From assembly GCA_036479015.1 (NCBI GenBank), contig JAZGFB010000018.1, positions 1-64,000 on the forward strand: a stretch of 64,000 bases of DNA. Reading direction: 5' to 3'. Both the position numbers and the translations under genes were made by a program. Below the pieces are notes generated by a model. The model was not told the DNA's origin. It did not search any database and was given only the letters and a program-made list of their open reading frames with translations. Shown here piece by piece: positions 42,041 through 50,237 of the stretch; the first letter of the stretch is position 1; each line of letters begins with the position of its first letter. This stretch comes from NVTR01 sp036479015. GTDB lineage: Bacteria > Pseudomonadota > Alphaproteobacteria > Rhodobacterales > Rhodobacteraceae.

Positions 42041-42729
42041 GCATTAAGCTGGGCATACCGTCCAAGGGCCGCCTGATGGACAAAACCGTTGATTGGTTTT
42101 CTGAACATGGCGTGCACCTGAAACGCACCGGCGGTGACAGGGAATATGCAGGTCATATTATCGGCATGGATGATGTTGAACTTGTCTTGTTGTCCGCCGG
42201 TGAAATACCCAAAGAACTGGCCGCCGGGCGCATTCAGCTGGGCGTCACCGGCTCTGATCTTGTGCATGAAAAATTGGCGCCTTGGGACAGCCATGTAGAT
42301 GTGGTGTCGAATATGGGGTTCGGTCAGGCTGACCTTATTCTTGCCGTGCCAAATGCATGGGTTGATGTGGATAATCTGGATGATCTGGACGCGGTCGCCG
42401 CGCAGTTTCGCGCCCAGCATGGCCGCCGTTTGCGCATCGCCACCAAGTATCACCGCCTGGTGCGCGAGTTTTTGCGCGCCAACGGTGTCGCTGATTATCA
42501 ACTGGTCGACAGCCAGGGCGCAACCGAAGGCACTGTTGCAAACCAAACGGCCGAAGCCATCGCTGACATTACGTCCACCGGCGATACGCTACGGGCTAAC
42601 CATTTGAAAATATTGTCAGATGGTTTGATCCATCAAAGCCAGGCAACGCTGTTTTCGATGAAACCGGTCCAAATGTCGCCCCCCCAACGCGCTGTATTCC
42701 AGACGTTTGTGCAGCGATTGAAACTGTGA
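42037..42729 (+). CDS. hisG: ATP phosphoribosyltransferase, short form
   Basis: A 230-residue catalytic subunit joining ATP and PRPP. Motifs: LGIPSKGRLMD, AGEIPKELAAGRIQLGVTGSD and VDSQGATEGTVANQTAEAIADI (PRPP loop). The C-terminal regulatory domain of long HisG is absent, matching dependence on HisZ. It overlaps hisZ (ATGA) and the HAD gene (GTGA). Confidence 0.96.
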   Translation: MSIKLGIPSKGRLMDKTVDWFSEHGVHLKRTGGDREYAGHIIGMDDVELVLLSAGEIPKELAAGRIQLGVTGSDLVHEKLAPWDSHVDVVSNMGFGQADLILAVPNAWVDVDNLDDLDAVAAQFRAQHGRRLRIATKYHRLVREFLRANGVADYQLVDSQGATEGTVANQTAEAIADITSTGDTLRANHLKILSDGLIHQSQATLFSMKPVQMSPPQRAVFQTFVQRLKL

Positions 42730-43340
42730 AACGCATCCGCTGCATAGCCTGGGACTTTGACGGTGTTCTCAACAACAACGTCGTCAATGGTCACTTTATC
42801 TGGCAGGACAGCCTGCGTGATTTAGGGATCGACAGGCAAGATTTTGAAACCTTCATGTTTGCCGATGGTTTTTGGCCCATCATGCGCGGAGAAGAAGATT
42901 TACTGCACCGCTTAGCCCGTTACAAAGCCCATGCCGGGTTTGCCGCTGAGCCGGAAGAGTTGCTGAATTTTTGGTTCAAAACTGACGCGTTTCCAAGCGA
43001 TCGGATGTTGGACCTCATGGCCCAGCTTGACGCCGCCGGAATTCGCCAGATCATTGCCACCAATAATGAACATCGCCGCTCTTGTTTTATTGAAGATCAA
43101 ATGGGGTATAGCGCGCGGGTTGAAAAGCTGTATTCGTCTGGTCGCATGGGCGTGGCCAAGCCAGATCCGGTGTATTTCCAGGCGATTGAGGCTGATATTG
43201 GCCTAAGCCCACAGGAAATTCTGTTCATTGACGACTACCCTGAAAATGTTGATGCCGCGAAATCATGCGGTTGGCAGGCCCACCATTTCCCCGAAAATGG
43301 CTATGATGATCTTAGGGAAAAGCTGGCCGTTATCCTTTAA
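42726..43340 (+). CDS. HAD-superfamily hydrolase
   Basis: A 204-residue phosphatase-like protein: motif I DFDGVLNNN, motif II IIATNNEH, Lys in VAKPDP, motif III/IV FIDDYPENVDAA, with a helical cap (about 20-85). YihX-like HAD phosphatases act on sugar or nucleotide monophosphates. A GTG start shares bases with the hisG stop (GTGA). Its position at the end of the his unit raises the question of a histidinol-phosphatase role, but there is no sequence proof. It converges with cutC, their ends overlapping by 4 nt. Confidence 0.85.
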   Translation: MKRIRCIAWDFDGVLNNNVVNGHFIWQDSLRDLGIDRQDFETFMFADGFWPIMRGEEDLLHRLARYKAHAGFAAEPEELLNFWFKTDAFPSDRMLDLMAQLDAAGIRQIIATNNEHRRSCFIEDQMGYSARVEKLYSSGRMGVAKPDPVYFQAIEADIGLSPQEILFIDDYPENVDAAKSCGWQAHHFPENGYDDLREKLAVIL

Positions 43341-44065
43341 GCCGGAAACCCGTGGCACATGTCGGCCAGTTCCTGGGTTTTGGCGCGGCTGGTTTGCATC
43401 ATTTGCGCCGAACAAAAACCCATATCAACCAAATGATCCGGCATTGTAACGGCTGCAGAACAGGAAGAATGCACCCAGTCTGCCCCGGTTGCCTGCACTA
43501 TCTGCACGCAGTTTTCGCGCGTCACGCCGGACCCCGGCATGATGCACAGCCGCCCGCTGGCGGCACCCACCATTTCGGCCAACCGATCACATCCCTGGGC
43601 CGCGCGCTTGGCGCCACCCGACGTCAATATCGTATCAAAGCCAACTTCAACCGCCGCCTCAACCGCGTCGTTCATGTCTGTGACCGTGTCAATCACCCGG
43701 TGCAGGCTGGCATGTAATGTATCGGCGTATCTGCGCAGCTCTGCCATTGCCGCCACGTCCAGCCCGCCATTGGGGGTGGCAATCCCCAACACAACCCCGT
43801 CCAGCCCGGCGTCGCGCACCGCATCAATTTCACATTTCATTTGCGCAAACTCTGCCGGGTCAAAACAAAAGTCACCGGCCCTGGGGCGGATCATGGCGCG
43901 CACCGGTATGGCAGCGCCACTGGCAGCAGCAATCAGCCCCGGTGACGGTGTCAGCCCGCCAATATCCAACGCGGCGCACAGCTCTATCCGGTCGGCACCC
44001 CCGGCAATTGCGGCGTGCAGCCCGGCGACTGTATCAACGCATACTTCCAGTTTTACGCCCATCAC
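43337..44065 (-). CDS. cutC: CutC family protein
   Basis: A 242-residue TIM-barrel protein. It begins LEVCVDTVAGLHAAIAGGADRIELC, has MIRPRAGDF, VVLGIATPNGGLD, LHRVIDTV and LTSGGAKRAAQG, all conserved. Once linked to copper homeostasis, the family role is uncertain. The start is near MGVKLEV; it overlaps the DUF1489 gene by 4 nt, probably one transcript. Confidence 0.92.
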   Translation of the reverse strand: MMGVKLEVCVDTVAGLHAAIAGGADRIELCAALDIGGLTPSPGLIAAASGAAIPVRAMIRPRAGDFCFDPAEFAQMKCEIDAVRDAGLDGVVLGIATPNGGLDVAAMAELRRYADTLHASLHRVIDTVTDMNDAVEAAVEVGFDTILTSGGAKRAAQGCDRLAEMVGAASGRLCIMPGSGVTRENCVQIVQATGADWVHSSCSAAVTMPDHLVDMGFCSAQMMQTSRAKTQELADMCHGFPA

Positions 44066-44493
44066 CTAACGCCAATCTCAGCCAGTGCCGCATTTAATGC
44101 CATCGGTATTTTGGTATCGGTCGCGCGCATTTGTGGCAAGTCCGGCGGCGCGTTTTCGGGCGTTAAATAACGCCAGCCCTGAAACGGGCGTTTCGGGGCC
44201 GATTGGGTTTGGATCAAAGCGGCATCAAGGCGAATGCCACAGCGGCGGATGCCGTCCTGGCCAATCACCTCATCCAGCCCGACAATACGCTGGCGTGCCT
44301 GCACAAAGCCCTTGATCACCCAGTATAACGACCCGCCATCCAACAGTTCAGACTGCCGTTTTGGCCACATCCGGGTGATGTGCTGGGTTTCGGTGCTGTT
44401 GCGCGCATCTATTCGGCAGCTTAAATCAGCAAGTGAATCGACACCGACGCATAACTTTACCAGATTTATGTATTGCCCCAACAGTAACCCCAA
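44062..44493 (-). CDS. DUF1489 family protein
   Basis: A protein of about 143 residues matching DUF1489: YINLVKLCVGVDSLADL at the start, then RMWPKRQSELLDGGSLYWVIKG, RCGIRLDAALIQT and PFQGWRYL. It is cytosolic and of unknown function, though the pattern suggests nucleic-acid or lysate enzymes with a C-x-W core. The start is a TTG (44493 or a few codons in); no ATG is available before the conserved YINLVKL. Confidence 0.82.
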   Translation of the reverse strand: MGLLLGQYINLVKLCVGVDSLADLSCRIDARNSTETQHITRMWPKRQSELLDGGSLYWVIKGFVQARQRIVGLDEVIGQDGIRRCGIRLDAALIQTQSAPKRPFQGWRYLTPENAPPDLPQMRATDTKIPMALNAALAEIGVR

Positions 44494-44646
44494 GATATAG
44501 TGTAAATCCCTCTGTATAGCCTAGCAGCAACAGCCCAAGATACAAGTTCTCTGGACCACAGCAGACACATTGACCGGCCAAATTAATAGCACTAGATTTG
44601 AACGCCCGCCTTAACCCCTGACCCAAACCCCTATGGGAACCCTGAC

Positions 44647-46908
44647 ATGAACCGTTTTGCCGCCCCCATTGCCGAAAATATCTGGGACATGAAATACCGT
44701 CTGAAAAATGCCGACGGGTCTGTGGTTGACCAATCGGTTGAAGACACCTGGCGCCGCATTGCCAAGGCGCTAGCCGCCGCCGAAGATCAGCCAGAAATTT
44801 GGCAAGACCGGTTTTATGCGGCGTTGGAAGATTTTAAATTTCTGCCCGCTGGCCGGATCACCGCAGGTGCCGGTACCGCACGCTCTGTGACGCTGTTTAA
44901 TTGCTTTGTGATGGGCACTGTCCCCGACAGCATGTCCGGTATTTTTGAAATGCTGAAAGAAGCCGCGCTTACCATGCAGCAGGGCGGCGGCATCGGCTAC
45001 GACTTTTCGACCATTCGCCCCAATGGGGCCGGGGTTAAGGGGGTTGCCGCAGATGCGTCCGGGCCGTTGTCGTTCATGGATGTCTGGGACGCCATGTGCC
45101 GCACGATCATGTCCGCGGGCGCGCGCCGGGGCGCCATGATGGCAACCATGCGCTGTGATCACCCTGACATCGAAGACTTCATCGCCGCCAAATCTGACCC
45201 GGCCAGGTTGCGTAATTTCAACCTGTCGGTTCTGATCAGTGATGCTTTCATGGACGCCGTTGCCGCCGATGCCAGCTGGGAATTGGTGTTTGCCGACACA
45301 GTGTACCGTACCATCCCGGCCCGTGATCTTTGGAACAGGATCATGCGCGCGACCTATGATTTTGCCGAACCGGGCGTTATTTTCATCGACCGGATCAACC
45401 AGATGAATAACCTGGCCTATTGCGAAGATATTTCTGCTACCAACCCCTGCGGTGAACAACCGCTGCCACCCTATGGCGCTTGCTTGCTTGGCTCTGTCAA
45501 CCTGGCGCGACTGGTGCAGGACCCGTTTGAAAAAACCGCCCGGCTGGACGAGGCGGCGCTGACTGATCTGGTGAAAACTGCCGTGCGGATGATGGATAAC
45601 GTGGTTGATATTTCGCAGTTCCCGCTTGAGGCGCAGAAAAACGAAGCCCGCGCAAAACGGCGCATTGGGCTGGGTGTCACCGGGTTGGCCGATGCCCTGC
45701 TGATGCTGGGGCTGCAATATGGAACCAAAAAGGCCGCGGCCCAGACTGAAGATTGGCTGCACGCGCTTTCGCGCGCGGCGTATCTGGCATCTGTTGACCT
45801 GGCACAGGAAAAGGGCGCGTTCCCGTTGTTTGATGCAGACGCGTTCCTGGCCAGCGGCAACATGGCCAATATGGATGCGGATGTGCGCGCCGCCATTGCC
45901 AAAAATGGCATTCGAAACGCCCTGCTGACATCCATTGCGCCAACCGGCACCATTAGCCTTTATGCCGGCAATGTCAGTTCCGGTATTGAACCGGTCTTTG
46001 CCTATGAATACAGCCGGAAAGTTCTGCAAAAAGACGGCAGCAAAAGCCAGGAAAATGTGACCGACTACGCGGTGCAAATCTGGCGCGATAAATTCGGCGA
46101 TAAAAAGCTGCCGGATTATTTCGTCAACGCCCAAACGCTTGAGCCCTTGGCCCATGTCCGCATGCAGGCGGCAGCGCAAAAATGGATCGACAGCTCAATT
46201 TCCAAAACCATCAATTGCCCAAAAGACATTGCATTTGAGGCGTTCAAAGATGTCTACCTGGAAGCATGGAACAGCGGCTGCAAAGGCTGCACGACCTATC
46301 GGCCAAATGACGTCACCGGATCAGTTCTGACAGTGTCTGAAACCGCCGATGCAACACCAGACGCCGATACCGGGGCAGATGTTGTCTATATTTCCGAACC
46401 GCTGGAACGGCCCAAAGAGCTGGAAGGTAACACCTACAAACTGCGCTGGCCTGACAGCGAGCACGCGATTTACATCACCATCAATGATATCTTTATCGGT
46501 GGGCATCGGCGTCCGTTTGAAGTGTTTATCAATTCTAAAAACATGGAGCATTTTGCCTGGACCGTCGCACTGACCCGGATGATTTCGGCGGTGTTTCGGC
46601 GCGGTGGCGACGTGTCATTTGTGGTGGAAGAACTAAAGGCGGTGTTTGACCCGCGCGGCGGCGCCTGGATGGAGGGCAAATATGTCCCCTCAATCCTGGC
46701 GGCCATCGGCGGTGTGATCGAGCGCCACCTGATTTCCATCGGGTTTATTCAGGGCGAAGGCATGGGGTTAAAAACAGACCCCCACGCCCATGTTGAAAGT
46801 CTTGGCGCACCCAAAGGCAAATCTTGCTCATCCTGCGGCAGCCCCGAGTTGCGTATGATCGAAGGCTGCATGACCTGCGCCAATTGCGGCTATTCGAAAT
46901 GCGGTTGA
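44647..46908 (+). CDS. nrdJ: Adenosylcobalamin-dependent ribonucleotide reductase (class II)
   Basis: A 753-residue enzyme reducing ribonucleotides with adenosylcobalamin. The radical/active-site region includes LFNCFVMG, NPCGEQPLPPYGACLLGSVN and the barrel loop SIAPTGTISLYAGNVSSGIEP. The C terminus has CSSCGSPELRMIEGC and CANCGYSKCG, the redox-active and zinc-like cysteines. No small subunit is encoded nearby, as expected for class II. No cobalamin riboswitch is visible in the 153-nt leader; two copies of CCCAAGATA lie 43 bp apart and might be NrdR-type sites (weak). Confidence 0.94.
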   Translation: MNRFAAPIAENIWDMKYRLKNADGSVVDQSVEDTWRRIAKALAAAEDQPEIWQDRFYAALEDFKFLPAGRITAGAGTARSVTLFNCFVMGTVPDSMSGIFEMLKEAALTMQQGGGIGYDFSTIRPNGAGVKGVAADASGPLSFMDVWDAMCRTIMSAGARRGAMMATMRCDHPDIEDFIAAKSDPARLRNFNLSVLISDAFMDAVAADASWELVFADTVYRTIPARDLWNRIMRATYDFAEPGVIFIDRINQMNNLAYCEDISATNPCGEQPLPPYGACLLGSVNLARLVQDPFEKTARLDEAALTDLVKTAVRMMDNVVDISQFPLEAQKNEARAKRRIGLGVTGLADALLMLGLQYGTKKAAAQTEDWLHALSRAAYLASVDLAQEKGAFPLFDADAFLASGNMANMDADVRAAIAKNGIRNALLTSIAPTGTISLYAGNVSSGIEPVFAYEYSRKVLQKDGSKSQENVTDYAVQIWRDKFGDKKLPDYFVNAQTLEPLAHVRMQAAAQKWIDSSISKTINCPKDIAFEAFKDVYLEAWNSGCKGCTTYRPNDVTGSVLTVSETADATPDADTGADVVYISEPLERPKELEGNTYKLRWPDSEHAIYITINDIFIGGHRRPFEVFINSKNMEHFAWTVALTRMISAVFRRGGDVSFVVEELKAVFDPRGGAWMEGKYVPSILAAIGGVIERHLISIGFIQGEGMGLKTDPHAHVESLGAPKGKSCSSCGSPELRMIEGCMTCANCGYSKCG

Positions 46909-46920
46909 TGTAAGGCGCGC

Positions 46921-46950
46921 TTGACATATCGATGCTGTTCCCAATATGTA
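46921..46950 (+). promoter_or_regulatory. Promoter of the membrane-protein/XRE pair
   Basis: TTGACA (46921-46926), an exact -35, and TATGTA (46945-46950) are separated by 18 nt. The -10 overlaps a perfect inverted repeat (46947-46964), giving a simple repression layout. Confidence 0.65.
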
Positions 46951-46964
46951 AAGCTAACTTTACA
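46947..46964 (+). promoter_or_regulatory. 18-bp operator for the XRE regulator
   Basis: TGTAAAG-CTAA-CTTTACA is a perfect 7-bp inverted repeat around a 4-nt spacer, on the -10 element and start region of the two-gene unit at 46981-47655. The likely ligand is the XRE-family protein encoded by the second gene, so the unit should be autoregulated. The assignment is by position. Confidence 0.7.
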
Positions 46965-46980
46965 GAAGGGGAAGCAACCT

Positions 46981-47439
46981 ATGTTCCGGAATTTGTCGCC
47001 AACCGAGAGTTTTAATCTCGGAACTTTGATCATGACATTCAGCGCCTTTTGCTGGTTTACCCTGCAAGTTACTGAAGGTTTTGAATTTATTGATATCAGC
47101 CGGTTTTCCCTGAGTGCAAAACTTATTGGCCTGACAATTATCTGGATAATTGCAGAAGCAATATTGGCTGCCTGGTGTTGGGGGCGCACGCCGGATGCCG
47201 ATGCGGATGGGTCGCTGGATGAGCGCGAGCAGGTGATTGACTATCGCGCCAATCGAAATGCAGCAATAGCATTGGAAACCGGTGTTATTGGCGTGTTGGT
47301 ACTGGTTGTCGGCCATGAAGAATGGCTTGGCGGTTGGGCGCTTTCGGGGTCTGTGCCTCTGGCGTTTGCATTGTTTTCGGTGATCTGCTTTGGTGCTGTG
47401 ATTCATGCGGTGTCGGCTCTGTATTATTCGCGATATTGA
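46981..47439 (+). CDS. Small membrane protein paired with XRE regulator
   Basis: A 152-residue protein with four predicted transmembrane helices (about 14-30, 45-66, 97-112, 120-145) and a charged loop TPDADADGSLDEREQVIDYRANRN. The DERE-x-ID motif recalls small membrane proteins (DUF2178-like) next to YgzD-type regulators; the family match is tentative. AGGGGA precedes the ATG at 46981. It is immediately followed by the regulator gene (TGA then ATG), and both are under one promoter/operator. Confidence 0.7.
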   Translation: MFRNLSPTESFNLGTLIMTFSAFCWFTLQVTEGFEFIDISRFSLSAKLIGLTIIWIIAEAILAAWCWGRTPDADADGSLDEREQVIDYRANRNAAIALETGVIGVLVLVVGHEEWLGGWALSGSVPLAFALFSVICFGAVIHAVSALYYSRY

Positions 47440-47655
47440 ATGATGCACTGGCTGCTTGAAAATCGCCTGCGGGAATTGCGCATTCAGGCTGGGCTGACCC
47501 AGGCCGAACTGGCCGCAAAGGTCGGCGTAAGCCGGCAAACCATCATAGCGCTGGAAAGCGGGCGCTATGAACCATCACTGCGTCTTGGAATGCTGATAGC
47601 ACAACAATATGATTGCACCGTTGAAGACGTGTTTCGGCTAAGCGTGGAAAAGTGA
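47440..47655 (+). CDS. Small XRE-family transcriptional regulator
   Basis: A 71-residue protein that is one Cro/C1-type helix-turn-helix: NRLRELRIQAGLTQAELAAKVGVSRQTIIALESG, then YEPSLRLGMLIAQQYDCTVEDVF. It resembles the stand-alone YgzD class that controls a neighbouring membrane protein. No gap separates it from the upstream gene. It is expected to bind the inverted repeat at 46947-46964. Confidence 0.88.
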   Translation: MMHWLLENRLRELRIQAGLTQAELAAKVGVSRQTIIALESGRYEPSLRLGMLIAQQYDCTVEDVFRLSVEK

Positions 47656-47744
47656 GTCAAAAGAGTCACGTTCGCGCTGAAACCCTTTTGTCCTGTCTTC
47701 TTTACATGCCGCAAGTTGCTAATGGTTCTTTAACAAGAAAAAAG

Positions 47745-48836
47745 ATGGCAGGTTTCACAGGTATGGCGACGCGGGGTTCGGGCACGTTTCTTATATCCTG
47801 GGCTCAGACCGAGCTGGACGGATTGGTTGGCACAGACCCCGGTGCGGTGGCTATGGGCTCGACCTGGCGTTGGAACGGTTCGGCGCTGCGGGTCGATTGC
47901 CCACGCGATATCCTGTTGCTTGAAAACCCCCAAGGCAGTGCTGAATTGCATCTTCGTGCTGCCAGCAAAGTCCGGCAATTTCTGGGGGAGCTGAACCCAG
48001 ATGCCAAATTGTTTTCCACACAAGGCTTGGAGCAGCCGGATTTCAAATACGGGTTTGAAGTGACCGACGGGATTGAAAAATTTCAGGCGACACTGGTTTA
48101 TTCTGAAACCGCACTGCGTCCGCTTATCTTATTCAGTGGGGCGCTGCCTTCGGTGGATCAGGATCTTTGGGTCGTGTCATGTACAATGCCCGGCCAAGGC
48201 GCAGCATCTGATCAGCCTGAACAGGCCGGAACTGTTTGTTTTGTTCCGGGGACAAAGATCAAAACCCCAATCGGTGAACAAATGGTGCAGGACCTGGAAG
48301 AAGGCGATCAGGTATGCACCAAGGATAATGGCATCCAGACCATTCGCTGGATCGGTAAGCGCGACATTTCCGGCGGTCGTTTGTTTGCGTTGCCACAGCT
48401 GCGACCGGTTAGGCTCAAACCAAATGCCCTCAGTCAGGGAGAGCCTGATCAGGATTTAGTTGTTTCACCGGACCATAAAATAGTGGTCAAAGGCCCCATT
48501 GCCCAGTCACTATTTAACACATCAGAGGTGCTGGTCGCCGCGCGAGATTTAATCAATGGCACATCGATCCGCACCGATCACAGTTGCACTGGTGTCACCT
48601 ATATCCACCTTATGCTCGACCAGCACCAAATTATTTGGGCAAACAATGTTCAAACCGAGACATTCCACCCCGCATGCATGGCTGTAGAAAACATTGCCCA
48701 TGATCAACGCGCGGGCCTATGGGAGCGTTTCCCAGACATTCAAAACGATGTTTTTGCATATGGCGAATTTGCCCGGCGAAATCTGTCCCGGTCCGAAGCG
48801 GCAGTTCTTTCATATGGTACTTACGTCGGCCATTGA
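47745..48836 (+). CDS. Hint-domain protein with N-terminal Roseobacter module
   Basis: A protein of about 363 residues. The N-terminal part (ATRGSGTFLISWAQTELDG, then GSTWRWNGSALRVDCPRDILLLE) is the module usually preceding Hint domains in Roseobacters; the Hint domain starts at CFVPGTKIKTPIGEQMVQDLEEGD and includes IRWIGKRDISG, VSPDHKIVV and IHLMLDQHQIIWANNV. The CF at the junction fits a possible autocleavage nucleophile. The longest frame starts at GTG 47652, overlapping the XRE stop; ATG 47745 fits the conserved module better. Biological role is unknown. Confidence 0.75.
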   Translation: MAGFTGMATRGSGTFLISWAQTELDGLVGTDPGAVAMGSTWRWNGSALRVDCPRDILLLENPQGSAELHLRAASKVRQFLGELNPDAKLFSTQGLEQPDFKYGFEVTDGIEKFQATLVYSETALRPLILFSGALPSVDQDLWVVSCTMPGQGAASDQPEQAGTVCFVPGTKIKTPIGEQMVQDLEEGDQVCTKDNGIQTIRWIGKRDISGGRLFALPQLRPVRLKPNALSQGEPDQDLVVSPDHKIVVKGPIAQSLFNTSEVLVAARDLINGTSIRTDHSCTGVTYIHLMLDQHQIIWANNVQTETFHPACMAVENIAHDQRAGLWERFPDIQNDVFAYGEFARRNLSRSEAAVLSYGTYVGH

Positions 48837-48860
48837 CTCTGAATTACCCATCTATATAAG
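48833..48860 (+). promoter_or_regulatory. Sigma70-type promoter of rpsD
   Basis: TTGACT (48833-48838) and TATAAG (48855-48860) with 16-nt spacing; the -35 overlaps the stop of the Hint gene. Transcription should begin near 48867, giving a leader of about 134 nt before rpsD. Confidence 0.7.
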
Positions 48861-48909
48861 CGCGCTGTTCCGGCCCCTTGGGGTTGGTTCATTCATTGGT
48901 GTTGGTGGC

Positions 48910-48921
48910 CCCCGCAAGGGG
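48910..48921 (+). other. GNRA-capped hairpin in rpsD leader
   Basis: CCCC-GCAA-GGGG, flanked by GG and ATGCC that can extend pairing, lies in the rpsD leader. S4 is a known translational repressor of its own operon in other bacteria; whether this stem belongs to such an element is only inferred. Confidence 0.35.
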
Positions 48922-49000
48922 ATGCCTGTCAGTCGCAAGACTAAGGACAACGCCCTTCATGGCGGCCAACAGGCCGCGCGCAGACCGAAGGAGATCAGCC

Positions 49001-49621
49001 GTGACCAAACGCACCGCTGCCAAACATAAAATTGACCGCCGGATGGGTGAAAACATTTGGGGTCGTCCAAAATCACCCGTCAATCGTCGTGAATATGGCC
49101 CCGGCCAGCACGGTCAGCGCCGTAAAGGTAAACTGTCCGACTTTGGCCTACAGCTGCGGGCCAAGCAAAAGCTAAAAGGCTACTACGGCGATCTGACTGA
49201 AAAGCAATTCCGCCGGATCTATACAGAGGCCGAGCGCGTAAAAGGCGACACTGGTGAAAACCTGGTTGGTCTGCTGGAACGCCGCCTGGACGCTGTTGTG
49301 TACCGCGCCAAGTTTGTGCCAACCGTTTTCGCCGCGCGTCAGTTCGTGAACCACGGCCATGTCAAAGTGAACGGCCAAAAGGTCAACATCCCGTCGTACC
49401 GGGTAAAAGAGGGTGACGTGATCGAAGTACGTGACCGCTCCAAGCAGATGGCGCTGGTTCTGGAAGCCGTGCAATTGGCTGAACGCGATGTGCCGGATTA
49501 TCTGGATGTGAACCATTCCAAAATGGTCGCGACGTTTGTTCGCACACCTGGCCTGGGTGATGTGCCCTATCCGGTGCTGATGGAACCAAATCTGGTGATC
49601 GAATATTACGCCCAGAACTAG
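49001..49621 (+). CDS. rpsD: 30S ribosomal protein S4
   Basis: A 206-residue primary 16S rRNA-binding protein. The N-terminal region has RRMGENIWGRPKSPVNRREYGPGQHGQRR, then the S4 RNA-binding domain RRLDAVVYRAKFVPT, FVNHGHVKVNGQKVNIPSYRVKEGD. The start is GTG at 49001 with AAGGAG 8 nt upstream. The open frame to 48878 is leader. It stands alone here, not in the alpha operon. Confidence 0.97.
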   Translation: MTKRTAAKHKIDRRMGENIWGRPKSPVNRREYGPGQHGQRRKGKLSDFGLQLRAKQKLKGYYGDLTEKQFRRIYTEAERVKGDTGENLVGLLERRLDAVVYRAKFVPTVFAARQFVNHGHVKVNGQKVNIPSYRVKEGDVIEVRDRSKQMALVLEAVQLAERDVPDYLDVNHSKMVATFVRTPGLGDVPYPVLMEPNLVIEYYAQN

Positions 49622-49644
49622 GGCCGGTTCAAAACAAGATTTTC

Positions 49645-49673
49645 AAAGGCCGTCCAGTTTGGGCGGCCTTTTT
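49645..49673 (+). terminator. Intrinsic terminator of rpsD
   Basis: AAGGCCG and CGGCCTT pair with a short internal CC/GG extension, followed by TTTTT (49669-49673), 24 nt after the rpsD stop. Confidence 0.88.
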
Positions 49674-49679
49674 CGTTGC

Positions 49680-50144
49680 TCACAGCGGCAGTGGCCGACC
49701 TTCGGCAATGGCTTCCATTGCGAAATATGACGTTACAGAATCCAGCTCAACACCTTCGATCAGCCGCTGATAGACTTTGTCATAGCTGGTCATGTCAGCT
49801 GTCACCACTTTCAGCTGGTAGTCATAGTCCCCCCCGATCCGATGGAAATCGACCACTTCGGGAATGTTCAGAACATGGCGGCGAAACTTTTCCAGCCAGT
49901 CCGCCGAATGGTGCCGGGTGCGCAGCATAACAAATACCACCAGATCCAGCCCCAGCTTTTGCCGATCAATTACCGCCGTTGACCCCAAATATATTCCCGC
50001 ATCCGCCAAGGCCCGCAACCGCCGCCAACAGGCATTTTGCGACACCCCCACAAGGTCGGCCAATTCCCGTTGCGATAACGTGCCGTTGCGCTGCAACTGG
50101 TTCAGCAGCTTTATGTCAATTTGATCTGGTTTTTTGCTATTCAT
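49680..50144 (-). CDS. Lrp/AsnC-family transcriptional regulator
   Basis: A 154-residue regulator: N-terminal HTH (DIKLLNQLQRNGTLSQRELADLVGVSQNACWRRLRALADAGI) and C-terminal RAM ligand domain (GLDLVVFVMLRT, then RIGGDYDYQLKVVTADM). The ATG at 50144 is preferred to a TTG at 50162. It is divergent from a class V aminotransferase gene with 93 nt between; in such pairs the regulator usually controls the neighbour, with an amino acid as effector. Confidence 0.9.
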   Translation of the reverse strand: MNSKKPDQIDIKLLNQLQRNGTLSQRELADLVGVSQNACWRRLRALADAGIYLGSTAVIDRQKLGLDLVVFVMLRTRHHSADWLEKFRRHVLNIPEVVDFHRIGGDYDYQLKVVTADMTSYDKVYQRLIEGVELDSVTSYFAMEAIAEGRPLPL

Positions 50145-50147
50145 TTG

Positions 50148-50157
50148 GTCATATGAC
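50148..50157. promoter_or_regulatory. Possible Lrp-type operator
   Basis: GTCATATGAC is a perfect 10-bp palindrome just upstream of the regulator ATG, followed by the A/T-rich ACAATTTTGATG. Position and composition fit autoregulation by the Lrp-type protein; the site is short and unproven. Confidence 0.4.
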
Positions 50158-50237
50158 AACAATTTTGATGAATTCGCAAGATATTAGGTAATAAATTGCC
50201 AAAATGATGGGGTAATATGTGCGTGAAAGGTTTCCCT

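Noticed and set aside
44494..44646. Cobalamin riboswitch before the B12-dependent RNR
   Set aside because: The leader is only 153 nt and I find no B12-box-like sequence or multi-stem structure.
44770..46179. 469-codon open frame on the minus strand
   Set aside because: It is antisense to nrdJ, whose protein sequence is fully conserved; the antisense translation shows no family features.
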